This document shows positions 1-8,277 of a DNA stretch of 16,650 nt, piece after piece. The position numbers were made by a program, and so were the translations under genes. This stretch comes from an uncultured Bacilli bacterium (GTDB lineage: Bacteria > Bacillota_I > Bacilli_A > RF39 > UBA660): the NCBI GenBank assembly GCA_934097255.1, contig CAKONT010000007.1, positions 1 to 16,650 of the forward strand, written 5' to 3'. The first letter of the stretch is position 1; each line of letters starts with the position of its first letter. Below the pieces are notes generated by a model that was not told where the DNA came from, ran no database searches, and saw nothing but the letters and a program-made list of their open reading frames with translations.

Positions 1-3000
1 ACATAGTTCCACTACTAGGTTCAGATAAACTCGTAGATGAACTTGAAAGTGATAAATAAACAACAGTTACTCCATCTGATTCAGAGCTTACATTAGTTGC
101 ATTTTTAGTGTCTGTTATAACACCACTTGGAATTGTTATTGTTTTATTTCCCGCACCGGTTGATGATGCTGCCCCTTGCATAGTTACTCTATACGTATTT
201 TCACTTGATGAAGTTGTAAGTGCAGTAACATCAGTTATACTAGCACCATCTGTTGCAGTAATGCTACTTTTTAATGTCGTAGTACTCATACTTGTCTTAA
301 TAGTTGCATCAGTTCCAGGAGTACATGAAAGTTTATAATAAACACTTTCTCCAGCTTTTATATATGAAATACCAGTAGACATTGCAGTATCACTATATGG
401 ACCAGATACTGTACACTTTGCACCCATATTTTCTGCTATAAACGAAATCTTTCCAAATCCATTTCCTGATTTTGCATAATCAGATGTTGGAGTTAATGAA
501 TAATTAGTTGTAGTTTTTGTAAGAGTAGAAGCTTCTGTTGATGTTGTACAGTTATAACATGTCATATGTTTTTCAGTTAGTAAATCATTACCTATATAAC
601 CTGAACCGCCGCCTCCGCCGGAATTACCATTTGAGTCTTTGCCTGCATAAGATGCACCGCCACCATAATAGCCACCGCCTCCGCCGGAACCATGAGATGC
701 CCTTGGCACTCCTCCTGTTCCAAAACTACCAAATACTGTACTTGAAGTCTCAGATGAACCATTATATTTTCCTCCTGCTGTTTGAGAACCTCCTAGTCCT
801 TGCTTTCCATTTGATCCTGAAAGAGAAGCATCTCTTCCTTTTATACCGCCACCGGCTCCACCGATACTTGAATATTGGCTACCAGAAGTATGAACATAAG
901 AACCACCGCCACCACCGGATACTAATATAAGATCGCTTACATTGTTTGAGTAACTTGACAAAACACCTCTGTTTGTTGTTGCAATGTGCGTTGCACCACC
1001 ACCGGATGCATGGTAATGATCGCTAGCTGTTCCATTTGTAGAACCACCACCATTATATCCACCGCTAAAGTTAGCAGATGTACCTCCTGAGCCAGCTCCA
1101 CCAACAACTACATAAAGAGTTGTTCCTTTTGTTAAATATATTTGTCCTGTTGCATATCCTCCATATCCACCGGAATAAGTCGAAGAATAAGTTACACTTC
1201 CACCTTGTGCTCCCCAAGTTTCTAGTTTGTAATATCCAGTTTTAGGTGCAGTAAATGTTTGAACATCACCTGTATATGCGTAATCGTATTCATTGAATTC
1301 GCTTCCAATATATTCGATTTTTGCATATCCATTTCCTTCCTTTGCATAGTCAGTTGTTGGTGTTGATGAATAATTAGTTGTTGGTGTTGTATATGTAGAA
1401 ATATTTATTGATGTTTCACAGTTATAACATGTCATATGCTTACTAACAAGTGATGTATTTCCAATATAACCTGAGCCGCCTCCGCCGGCTGAAAGACCAT
1501 AAGACGTTACTGCTGATGAATATCCACCGTAGAAGCCGCCTCCGCCGCCACCGGATCCGGATTCACCATATGAGTAGCTACTGCTTCCATTACGACCAGT
1601 TTGACCTAATCCAAATGAATAACCGGTTGTTTGCGTTCCACCGAGTCCAACAGCTGTTGTGCAAGATGTTGAACTTTTCTTAGAATAACAACTATCTCCC
1701 TGAACTCCAGAAATACCGCCACCGGATCCGGCCACGAAATTAGTATTACCATGTCCAATACCGCCGCCTCCGCCGCCTGCAACAATTAGAACTTCGTCTT
1801 TATGACTTGAGTAATTTGCCAAAACTCCTCTACTTGTTGTTGCGATGTGTGTTGCGCCGCCTCCGCCGCCTCCACCGGCATATGTAGTATTTGGACCAGT
1901 TCCGCCTGAACCGCCACCGTTATATCCTCCAACACCAGCTGTTGTTGTATTATTAACGCTTCCACCTGCTCCACCAGTATGAATGTATAAAGATGTTCCT
2001 TTTGTTAAGTATACAACTCCCGTTGAATATCCTCCATACCCGGCTTTAAAAGTTGATGAATAATTAGTCACTTGTCCACCTTGTGCTCCCCAAGTTTCTA
2101 ATTTGTAATATCCAGTTACTGGCGCAGTAAATGTTTGAACAGTATTATCATATGGGTAATCATATCCAGGTAATGTATCTCCTATATATTCAATTTTTGC
2201 ATATCCATCTCCTGCTTTTGCATAATCAGATGTTGGTGTTGATGAATAATTAGTTGTAGTTTTTGTAAAAGTAGAAGCCGCGGTTGATGTTGTACAGTTA
2301 TAACATGTCATATGCTTATTAAGAAGTGATGTATTTCCTATATAGCCTGAGCCACCGGAACCTGATGATTTAGCCGCAACGTTATTAGAGTAACCTCCAT
2401 AATAACCGCCGCCTCCACCGCCGACACCGTCACTATCACCTGTTCCTGTTGCATTTTGACCCTGTCCAAATTGATAACCTTGAGTTTGATTAACTGCTGA
2501 TTGATTAGTCGTTGATGCTATTCCTCCTTTGAAACCGCCACCGGATCCAGTAGCATAACTCCAACTTGCACCACCGCCGCCGCCGGATACTAATATAATA
2601 TCGCTTTTATTATTTGAGTAATTTGATAAAACACCTCTATTTGTTGTTGCAATGTGGGTTGCGCCGCCTCCGCCGCCGGCACTTTCGTCGTCAGAATTAT
2701 CCCATGTTCCGCTTCCGCCACCGTTATATCCTCCAGAAGCATTAGCTTTTAAAACACCATCTGTTCCTTTTCCACCAACAACTACATAAAGAGTTGTTCC
2801 TTTTGTTAAATATATTTGTCCTGTTGCATAGCCTCCGTATCCAGCATGTCCTGTTAAAATGCTACCATTGCCCATTCCATTTCCGCCTTGTGCTCCCCAA
2901 GTCTCTAAATTGTAATATCCAGTTACTGGAGCAGTAAATGTTTGAACACTACCCGTAGAATCATACCCCCAAGTAGTTTGACCTATATTTGTTACTACAC

Positions 3001-5419
3001 TACTTGTATCTGACTTAACATTTTTATTGCCAACTATATCAGATAAAACATTTGCTTTTAATGCCAATGTACTTTCTCCTGTTTCAGTTGTTCTTGTTAC
3101 TGTTACTGTATATTTATAACCACTTGTTATAGCAGTTTTAGAAACTTTTGATACCGTTACGGCACTTCCTGTTACTTCAACATCACTTGTTGCTATATCA
3201 CTTGTACTAAATTCACTTGCATCTGTACATGATAATATAAATGTTGTTTCCGTTTTTTCACTGTTTAACGAATTGTTTTCTGGTCCAGACCACGAACATA
3301 CAGGACCATTATTATCTATTTTAGTTGTTATATCATCACTTACTTTTGTTGCATCATTTGTATTTCCATACTTGTCACTTACTGAATCTTTTTTTAGTTT
3401 AATTGTACTAATACCGGCATCTTTTGCTGTTACCGTTACTGTATAATTATAACCATTTTTAGAATCAAGTTCTACTTTTGATATACTTGTTATTGTTATT
3501 GCATTTCCAGATACATCTATATCACTTACTACTATATCACTATCTAAAAAATCACTTGATGTATCAACACATTTTATAGAATATGTTGTAGTTTGATTTT
3601 GATAAATAGTACTTTTTTCTGGACCTGTTATTGTACATTCTGGACCAGAAGTATCAACATTTGTCGTTATTTTGTTACTTTCTTCTGTGGCATCATTTTT
3701 ATTTCCAGATTTATCTTGAATTACTCCTTCTTTTAATTTAATTGTACTAGAACCACTACTTCTTGTTCCTTTTACTGTTACTGTATATTTGTAACTATCA
3801 CTTAATTCTTCTTTTTCAATATTAGATACCGCTATACTATTTCCAACCACTTCAATGTCACTTTGTCTTATATCACTATTTAAAATTTCTTTTGACGTAT
3901 CACTACATTCTATTACATAAGTTGCCTCTTCATTTTGGAAAATAACATCTTGACTTGGACCTTCTAATATTTTACATACAGGTTTTTCATTGTCAGAACA
4001 ATTAGCATACAAAGTATCAATTGAAGAAGAAAGAGAAATTTCTTTTCCTTGTTGATAAGTCGTTCCTTTTCCATCTTCTTTTGTATTCCAATCACATACA
4101 TATCCTTCTTTTGCAATTGTTGGTAAAGTTATTTCTCCACCACTCCAACTAGCATATAAAGTAGATGCTCCTTCTTTAATCCAATTTCTATTTGCATCTG
4201 TATATCCACTAACACTAGCAACAAATGCACCTGTCGTATCAATTACTTGACTTCCTGAATCTCTATTGCTAGTCCATCCTAAAAATGTATATTCACTCGT
4301 TAAAGATGATGTTTGTTGTATAGTAGCACCTGTTTTATTATCATCAAATCTATTAATTTGATATACTCTTTCTGGATTTGTTATACTTTCTAATACACTA
4401 GAATTATAAGTTACTTTAACACTTTCTGTACCCTTTTTAGTTGCTTTATTATTGTCAAGTGCTAAATAAGAACCTTTAACTATATTAATATTTTGTGAAG
4501 TAACACTATCATTTGTATTAATTATATTATCACTTATTACACCGGATTTTAAAATAATATTTGCAACTTGATTAGTATATGCTGTAACAAGCAATCTAAT
4601 TTGATACATAAATCCATTTTCTATTCTATTTCTTTTAACATCAGCAAAAGAAAGCCCAGTTGATAAAGTAAAATCATCAGCAGTTAAATCTTTTAATTTT
4701 ATACCACTTTCATCCGTACAAGTTAATTCATACGTTACATATTGATCTTTATTATAAGTTACATTTTCCATATCATTAAAGCTACAAACAGGTTTTGTAT
4801 CGTCATATATCGTATTTACATTAACTTTAAAATTAATACTTTTTCCATTTAAAACTATATTTTGTTTATTATCTTCTTTTGTATGAGTTATATCATTACT
4901 CATATCATAATATTCATCTATCCATACTCTTAATCTATATGTTTCTTCTTTTGATAGTTCATTTTGAAAATCTAAAGCATCAATTATTATTTCTCTTCCG
5001 TTATCTTTAGTTTTTCTTAAACTACTAACACTTACCGGTTCTAATACTTCTTCTTCTTTATTATCCGAAACTTTAACTAAATTAACTTTTAAATTATCTA
5101 AACCAACAGTTGTTGTTTCTTCTTTTATATATATTTGATAACCAATTACTTCATTTTGTTCTTCTACTGTTCCACTTATTTTAAATTCAAAGAAATTATC
5201 TTGTTTTTTTCCTTCTTCATCGGTCATACTACTTGCTTTTTCAATTACCAAATTATTAGTTGGTTCCTCATAAGAAAATGTTACTTTATTTGAACTTATA
5301 GTATGCTCTTTTGTTCCCTCTAGTATAACATTTAATAAAGCATAACTTACACCAACAAATAAAAGTAATGCTCCTATAATTGCAATAATTTTTACTTTAT
5401 TTTTTTTTTCTATTCTCAT
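1..5419 (-). CDS. Giant Ig-like / triple glycine-rich-domain surface protein (C-terminus outside window)
   Basis: The frame runs without a stop from an ATG at 5419 to the window edge, giving at least 1806 residues. Residues about 9-29 form one hydrophobic segment after a Lys-rich start, so the protein is exported and probably anchored; the N-terminal ~200 residues recall TasA/CalY-like proteins (inference). Next come an Ig-like domain (Cys212/Cys234), two Flg_new/InlB-type repeats ending in TLYASW and TLYANC (about 340-475), three Ig-like repeats opening with GPxC-type motifs (about 476-810), three glycine-rich domains (825-1080, 1094-1372, 1386-1662), and another Ig-like segment (1665 onward). 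Each glycine-rich unit has FTAPxTGYY, ETWGAQGG, YLTKGT, GGGATHIATT, GGxGYIGN and a CYNC motif. A GGAG site lies 12 bases upstream of the ATG; GTG at 5428 is in frame but too close to it. Adhesion or matrix function is inferred. No sortase signal can be judged because the C-terminus is missing. Confidence 0.9.
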   Translation of the reverse strand, partial: MRIEKKNKVKIIAIIGALLLFVGVSYALLNVILEGTKEHTISSNKVTFSYEEPTNNLVIEKASSMTDEEGKKQDNFFEFKISGTVEEQNEVIGYQIYIKEETTTVGLDNLKVNLVKVSDNKEEEVLEPVSVSSLRKTKDNGREIIIDALDFQNELSKEETYRLRVWIDEYYDMSNDITHTKEDNKQNIVLNGKSINFKVNVNTIYDDTKPVCSFNDMENVTYNKDQYVTYELTCTDESGIKLKDLTADDFTLSTGLSFADVKRNRIENGFMYQIRLLVTAYTNQVANIILKSGVISDNIINTNDSVTSQNINIVKGSYLALDNNKATKKGTESVKVTYNSSVLESITNPERVYQINRFDDNKTGATIQQTSSLTSEYTFLGWTSNRDSGSQVIDTTGAFVASVSGYTDANRNWIKEGASTLYASWSGGEITLPTIAKEGYVCDWNTKEDGKGTTYQQGKEISLSSSIDTLYANCSDNEKPVCKILEGPSQDVIFQNEEATYVIECSDTSKEILNSDIRQSDIEVVGNSIAVSNIEKEELSDSYKYTVTVKGTRSSGSSTIKLKEGVIQDKSGNKNDATEESNKITTNVDTSGPECTITGPEKSTIYQNQTTTYSIKCVDTSSDFLDSDIVVSDIDVSGNAITITSISKVELDSKNGYNYTVTVTAKDAGISTIKLKKDSVSDKYGNTNDATKVSDDITTKIDNNGPVCSWSGPENNSLNSEKTETTFILSCTDASEFSTSDIATSDVEVTGSAVTVSKVSKTAITSGYKYTVTVTRTTETGESTLALKANVLSDIVGNKNVKSDTSSVVTNIGQTTWGYDSTGSVQTFTAPVTGYYNLETWGAQGGNGMGNGSILTGHAGYGGYATGQIYLTKGTTLYVVVGGKGTDGVLKANASGGYNGGGSGTWDNSDDESAGGGGGATHIATTNRGVLSNYSNNKSDIILVSGGGGGASWSYATGSGGGFKGGIASTTNQSAVNQTQGYQFGQGQNATGTGDSDGVGGGGGGYYGGYSNNVAAKSSGSGGSGYIGNTSLLNKHMTCYNCTTSTAASTFTKTTTNYSSTPTSDYAKAGDGYAKIEYIGDTLPGYDYPYDNTVQTFTAPVTGYYKLETWGAQGGQVTNYSSTFKAGYGGYSTGVVYLTKGTSLYIHTGGAGGSVNNTTTAGVGGYNGGGSGGTGPNTTYAGGGGGGGATHIATTSRGVLANYSSHKDEVLIVAGGGGGGIGHGNTNFVAGSGGGISGVQGDSCYSKKSSTSCTTAVGLGGTQTTGYSFGLGQTGRNGSSSYSYGESGSGGGGGGFYGGYSSAVTSYGLSAGGGGSGYIGNTSLVSKHMTCYNCETSINISTYTTPTTNYSSTPTTDYAKEGNGYAKIEYIGSEFNEYDYAYTGDVQTFTAPKTGYYKLETWGAQGGSVTYSSTYSGGYGGYATGQIYLTKGTTLYVVVGGAGSGGTSANFSGGYNGGGSTNGTASDHYHASGGGATHIATTNRGVLSSYSNNVSDLILVSGGGGGSYVHTSGSQYSSIGGAGGGIKGRDASLSGSNGKQGLGGSQTAGGKYNGSSETSSTVFGSFGTGGVPRASHGSGGGGGYYGGGASYAGKDSNGNSGGGGGSGYIGNDLLTEKHMTCYNCTTSTEASTLTKTTTNYSLTPTSDYAKSGNGFGKISFIAENMGAKCTVSGPYSDTAMSTGISYIKAGESVYYKLSCTPGTDATIKTSMSTTTLKSSITATDGASITDVTALTTSSSENTYRVTMQGAASSTGAGNKTITIPSGVITDTKNATNVSSESDGVTVVYLSLSSSSTSLSEPSSGTM
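434..1264 (-). repeat. Glycine-rich domain unit C
   Basis: This unit encodes residues 1386-1662, 277 residues. It ends in GFGKISFIA instead of the GYAKIEYIG of the other units. The CYNC block lies at 549-568, 870 bases from that of unit B. Long stretches are nearly the same as units A and B at DNA level, for example the segments encoding YLTKGTTLYVVVGG and ETWGAQGG. Confidence 0.85.
1304..2140 (-). repeat. Glycine-rich domain unit B
   Basis: This unit encodes residues 1094-1372, 279 residues. It has the same motif order as units A and C, including ETWGAQGG, YLTKGT, GGGATHIATT, GYIGN, MTCYNC and GYAKIEYIG. The CYNC block lies at 1419-1438. Glycine is often written GGC or GGA here, so the repeats form local GC-rich islands in an AT-rich genome. 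Confidence 0.85.
2180..2947 (-). repeat. Glycine-rich domain unit A (first in protein order)
   Basis: This unit encodes residues 825-1080 of the giant protein, from VQTFTAP to KIEYIG, 256 residues. It contains a short beta-rich start, several GGGG-type runs, a GYIGN motif and the CYNC pair (Cys1039, Cys1042). It is the most divergent of the three copies at its start and the shortest. The 20-base block encoding the CYNC region lies at 2295-2314 and recurs 876 bases away in unit B. Confidence 0.85.
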
Positions 5420-5453
5420 AACTATCACATTCTCCATCGTATTATATAAACTA

Positions 5454-5482
5454 ATTATATAAAAAAATAGGTGCTTTTACAA
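5454..5482 (-). promoter_or_regulatory. Possible promoter of the giant surface protein gene
   Basis: On the minus strand TTGTAA (5477-5482) and TATAAT (5454-5459) are 17 bases apart. The -35 lies in the loop of the gltX terminator hairpin. A second TATAAT lies at 5441-5446 with only a weak -35 match. The hexamers and spacing equal those upstream of the prepilin-like gene at 16075-16103. Confidence 0.45.
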
Positions 5483-5493
5483 GTACCTATTTT
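5461..5493 (-). terminator. Rho-independent terminator of gltX
   Basis: The stem spans 5464-5493: 13 positions with one A-C mismatch and a 4-base loop at 5477-5480. The T-run follows on the minus strand. The gltX stop codon (5487-5489) lies within the stem. Confidence 0.8.
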
Positions 5494-7136
5494 ATATTTT
5501 TAATTCTTTCTTTTATTCTTTCTATTTTCAATAATTTCATTATTTCGTATAAGTCTGGAGTCATTTTTTTAGATGTTAAAGCAATTCTTATAACCATTGA
5601 GATATCAGAAACACTACCCTTATACATCTCTTTATTTTCTTTATAATCTTTCATATTTGACGCATAACCTAATTCTTCACACATAAGTTTCATCTTATTA
5701 AACCATGTGTCTTTATCGTCTTTTTCATCATAATATTTTTCGATATATGTATTTAATATATTTTTTATTTCATCTATGTCTTTTATTGTGTCCCATTCTA
5801 AAATTTTATTATTGTCCCATAAAGAATCAAACATATACCAAATTTGCTCTTTTATTTCACTATAACAACTATAATCTTTTCTAGGCTTTTTTTGACATCT
5901 TTCTATATTTAATATATTTGTCGCATAATCTTTATTTTCTATTAATATTTTATTAAATTCTAAATCAAATTCACTTGTCCAATTTAAAAGTCCATTAAAA
6001 ACTTCTTCTTTTGAAATTCTACTTAAATAATTTTTTGAAATATTGTATAACTTATCTAAGTCAAAAAGAGCTCCACTTGCAGACATTTTTTTAAACTCAA
6101 ATTGAAAGTCATCTATCGTTTTATCAGTATTTTGTTCATACCACATTTCAAAATTAGAATTAGCAACAGTCATAATATAAAGTTTTACAGCTTCAGTTGG
6201 TATTCCTTTTTCGTGATAAAAACTAACCGCTGCTTCTTTATCTTTTCTTTTACTTAATTTTCTTTTATTTCCATTATCTATTTTCATAATTGGCGATACA
6301 TGAGCATATTTTAATATTTTAAAACCTAAGACTTGAAATAGTTGATAATGGATTGGAAAAGATGATAACCATTCATCTCCTCTTATTATAGTTGTTGTAC
6401 GCATAAGATGATCATCTATTGCATGAGCAAAATGATATGTTGGTAGTCCATCTTGCTTTATTAAAACAACATCTAAATCGTTCTCAGGAAACTCTACTCT
6501 TCCACGAATTTTATCATCTAAGATGATTTTTTTATTGTAATTGCCATTTGATCTTAACCTGATAATGTATTTTTCACCATTTTTTATCCTTTCAACTACT
6601 TCTTCTTTTGTAAGATTTCTATCATGTGCCCATCTACCATAATAACCTATTCTATCTTTGTTTAATTCTTGTTCTTCTTTTATTTTTTCAAGTTCTTCTG
6701 CTGTTTGAAATGATGGATAAGCAAGATTATTTTCTATTAAATAATGAGCATAAGTTTGATAAATTTCTTTACGCATACTTTGTATATAAGGACCATAATC
6801 TCCTATTTCAGTATTTTCTGAAGTCATTCCTTCATCTATACTTATTCCATAATCTTTTAAATCTTTTATAATGCCATTTACACCATTTAAAACAGTTCTT
6901 TTTTGATCCGTATCTTCTATTCTTAAATAAAACACACCATTTGTTTGTTTCGCTACTTTACTTGCAACAAAAGCTGTAAATAATGAGCCAAAATGAACAA
7001 ATCCAGTAGGACTTGGAGCAAATCTTGTTACCTGAGCATTATCGTTTAAATTTCTACTAGGATATTTTTCTTCGTAATAGTTTATATCGTGTGATATATT
7101 AGGAAGTAAAAAGTCTGCATATTCTTTAAAAGTCAT
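5487..7136 (-). CDS. gltX: Glutamyl-tRNA synthetase
   Basis: This class I aminoacyl-tRNA synthetase attaches glutamate to tRNA-Glu in the cytoplasm. The product has 549 residues. The ATP-binding signature appears as PSPTGFVHFGSL (about 41-52, HFGS in place of the usual HIGx), and the KMSKS-like loop as KLSKR (293-297); RIEDTD (72-77) and IIRGDEWL (250-257) are also family motifs. It has a ~37-residue N-terminal extension before the first motif and resembles the longer ~550-residue clostridial type as I remember it. I chose ATG 7136 because GGAGG (7144-7148) sits 7 bases upstream; an open extension to 7202 would lack such a site and would run through the promoter. tRNA-Glu is encoded just upstream. 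Many Firmicutes GltX enzymes also charge tRNA-Gln; the sequence alone does not decide this. Confidence 0.96.
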   Translation of the reverse strand: MTFKEYADFLLPNISHDINYYEEKYPSRNLNDNAQVTRFAPSPTGFVHFGSLFTAFVASKVAKQTNGVFYLRIEDTDQKRTVLNGVNGIIKDLKDYGISIDEGMTSENTEIGDYGPYIQSMRKEIYQTYAHYLIENNLAYPSFQTAEELEKIKEEQELNKDRIGYYGRWAHDRNLTKEEVVERIKNGEKYIIRLRSNGNYNKKIILDDKIRGRVEFPENDLDVVLIKQDGLPTYHFAHAIDDHLMRTTTIIRGDEWLSSFPIHYQLFQVLGFKILKYAHVSPIMKIDNGNKRKLSKRKDKEAAVSFYHEKGIPTEAVKLYIMTVANSNFEMWYEQNTDKTIDDFQFEFKKMSASGALFDLDKLYNISKNYLSRISKEEVFNGLLNWTSEFDLEFNKILIENKDYATNILNIERCQKKPRKDYSCYSEIKEQIWYMFDSLWDNNKILEWDTIKDIDEIKNILNTYIEKYYDEKDDKDTWFNKMKLMCEELGYASNMKDYKENKEMYKGSVSDISMVIRIALTSKKMTPDLYEIMKLLKIERIKERIKNIK

Positions 7137-7164
7137 AAAAAGACCTCCATTTCTTTTCTTATTA

Positions 7165-7193
7165 ATTATATAATAATGAACAATATAAAGCAA
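7165..7193 (-). promoter_or_regulatory. gltX promoter
   Basis: TTGCTT (7188-7193) and TATAAT (7165-7170) are 17 bases apart on the minus strand, right after the tRNA-Glu terminator. The predicted leader is only about 20 bases, so there is no room for a T-box. Confidence 0.75.
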
Positions 7194-7200
7194 TATCATC

Positions 7201-7228
7201 AAAATAAAAATCCTTAATTATAAGGATT
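7201..7228 (-). terminator. Terminator of tRNA-Glu
   Basis: A perfect 8-bp stem (7209-7216 with 7221-7228) and a 4-base loop are followed on the minus strand by a T-rich tract. It lies between tRNA-Glu and the gltX promoter. Confidence 0.75.
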
Positions 7229-7241
7229 TAATATATATTTT

Positions 7242-7317
7242 TGGTGACCTGTATGGGATTTGAACCCATGTATGTAACCTTGAGAGGGTTATGTGTTAAC
7301 CACTTCACCAACAGGCC
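7242..7317 (-). tRNA. tRNA-Glu (anticodon CTC)
   Basis: The 76-nt gene includes an encoded CCA end. The acceptor stem GGCCTGT pairs with ACAGGTC with one G-T wobble. The anticodon stem is TAACC/GGTTA with loop CTCTCAA, giving CTC, which reads GAG. The variable loop is 5 bases and the T arm is ATGGG/CCCAT. The overall sequence matches the Firmicutes tRNA-Glu pattern, including an A discriminator. Confidence 0.96.
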
Positions 7318-7336
7318 ATAAAGTAAATGCAAGAAG

Positions 7337-7366
7337 ATTATACCATAATTTTTTTTATAAAATCAA
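7337..7366 (-). promoter_or_regulatory. tRNA-Glu promoter with extended -10
   Basis: TTGATT (7361-7366) and TATAAT (7337-7342) are 18 bases apart, and the -10 is preceded by TGG, an extended -10. The tRNA starts about 20 bases downstream of the -10. Confidence 0.75.
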
Positions 7367-7385
7367 GCCATTTTTTATTTTGCTT

Positions 7386-8054
7386 TCAATTTATAAAATC
7401 TGAAATATCAATTTGGACATTGTTAATCATAAATATATAATTTTTATCTAAATATTTTGATATTTTATATGGAATAGTAATTGCTTTGGGCCAATTTTTT
7501 AAGATATTAATATCAAAAGAAGAAGTAGTTATATAACACACTATAAGTTCTTTTTCTGTAATATTTATGTCAACTTTTTTTATTTTTTGGATTTCTTTAT
7601 TTATTATATCTTGGATACTAGAATATTTAGTTCTATGATAAGTTACATCTAATTTATCTGCCAAAACTAAACTTAAACCTACTAACGATTTAATATTATT
7701 TCCTTTAGAATGATCCATAATAGCTTGTCTTAAAATTTCTTCTTCATCTTTTGTAATATCGTTTTTATCAAGAAAATTAATAAACATTTTACTACTTTCT
7801 ATGGCATGATCAATTTTAGACTTTCTTATTAAACCAATATCATGTAACAGTGCAGCAGTCATTCCTAAATCGATTGTTCTTTCATTAGCATCAAGTTGTA
7901 ATAAAATATCTTTCACGTATTTAGCTACACGTTTATAATGACCTAATCCATGTTCCCAATCCCATTTGTTATCTGTTATAAACTTGATATTTTCTATTTT
8001 TTTTACTGTATCCAAATATTCTTTATTATTTAATAATTTATGATATAAATACAT
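7386..8054 (-). CDS. HD-domain metal-dependent phosphohydrolase
   Basis: The 222-residue soluble protein has the HD superfamily signature in order: His in GLGHYKRV (about 38-45), HD in ALLHDIG (about 69-75), a further His in IMDHSKG, and Asp in LADKLD, with TYHRTKY after it. These residues bind divalent metal in the family. The C-terminal ~70 residues are a small alpha/beta extension. The substrate cannot be told from sequence; nucleotides or nucleotide second messengers are typical. ATG 8054 is preferred because a GGTGA-like site lies just upstream; TTG 8066 would overlap it. The gene is followed by the separately promoted tRNA-Glu and shows no operon partner. I do not recognise a specific gene symbol. 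Confidence 0.85.
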   Translation of the reverse strand: MYLYHKLLNNKEYLDTVKKIENIKFITDNKWDWEHGLGHYKRVAKYVKDILLQLDANERTIDLGMTAALLHDIGLIRKSKIDHAIESSKMFINFLDKNDITKDEEEILRQAIMDHSKGNNIKSLVGLSLVLADKLDVTYHRTKYSSIQDIINKEIQKIKKVDINITEKELIVCYITTSSFDINILKNWPKAITIPYKISKYLDKNYIFMINNVQIDISDFIN

Positions 8055-8104
8055 TAAAATCACCAATATAACTTTATCATACTTTTTATTATTTTAAAAT
8101 CATT

Positions 8105-8134
8105 ATCTAATTATTATTTTATTAATAATTAGAT
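8105..8134. repeat. Perfect 11-bp AT-rich inverted repeat upstream of the HD gene
   Basis: The arms at 8105-8115 and 8124-8134 are exact reverse complements with an 8-base loop. It sits between the terminator at 8138-8175 and the HD gene start, so it could be an operator or part of a second termination structure. I see no convincing -35/-10 pair for the HD gene. Confidence 0.6.
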
Positions 8135-8137
8135 ATA

Positions 8138-8175
8138 TAAAAAATAGCACTTAATCTATTAAAAGACTGAGTGCT
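8138..8175 (-). terminator. Terminator downstream of the ATPase relic
   Basis: A 12-position stem (8146-8157 with 8164-8175, one G-T wobble and one mismatch on the minus strand) has a 6-base loop. It is followed on the minus strand by a run of six T. It would end transcripts coming through the decayed region. Confidence 0.7.
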
Positions 8176-8194
8176 TAAACTAATTATTTAGGGC

Positions 8195-8224
8195 AAATAC
8201 TAAACATCAAAAAGTTAAGTATTT
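8195..8224. repeat. Imperfect 11-bp inverted repeat
   Basis: The arms at 8195-8205 and 8214-8224 pair with one mismatch around an 8-base loop. A further small GCAAG/CTTGC hairpin lies about 20 bases away, near 8242-8255. Function unknown; both lie downstream of the ATPase relic. Confidence 0.5.
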
Positions 8225-8277
8225 CCCTTTTATATTATATGCAAGTTTTCTTGCTTACATACTAATAATGGCATAAT

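Noticed and set aside
538..930. Open frame on the plus strand with many His, Arg and Leu residues
   Set aside because: It is the complement of the glycine-rich repeats of the giant protein, with no ribosome binding site of its own; the His/Arg bias is what reversed Gly codons give. The plus-strand frames at 108, 1450, 6626 and 13348-16252 are likewise shadows of minus-strand genes.
1786..1974. 62-residue minus-strand frame inside glycine-rich unit B
   Set aside because: It is out of frame within the 1806-residue coding region and results from the repetitive Gly codons.
434..2947. CRISPR-like array because of regularly spaced repeats
   Set aside because: The period is 870-876 bases and the repeats are in-frame protein domains, not short repeats with unique spacers.
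7137..7200. T-box riboswitch before gltX
   Set aside because: The predicted leader is about 20 bases and lacks the T-box sequence and specifier stem.
7137..7202. 22-residue N-terminal extension of GltX
   Set aside because: It covers the promoter and the GGAGG site; the ATG at 7136 has ideal spacing.
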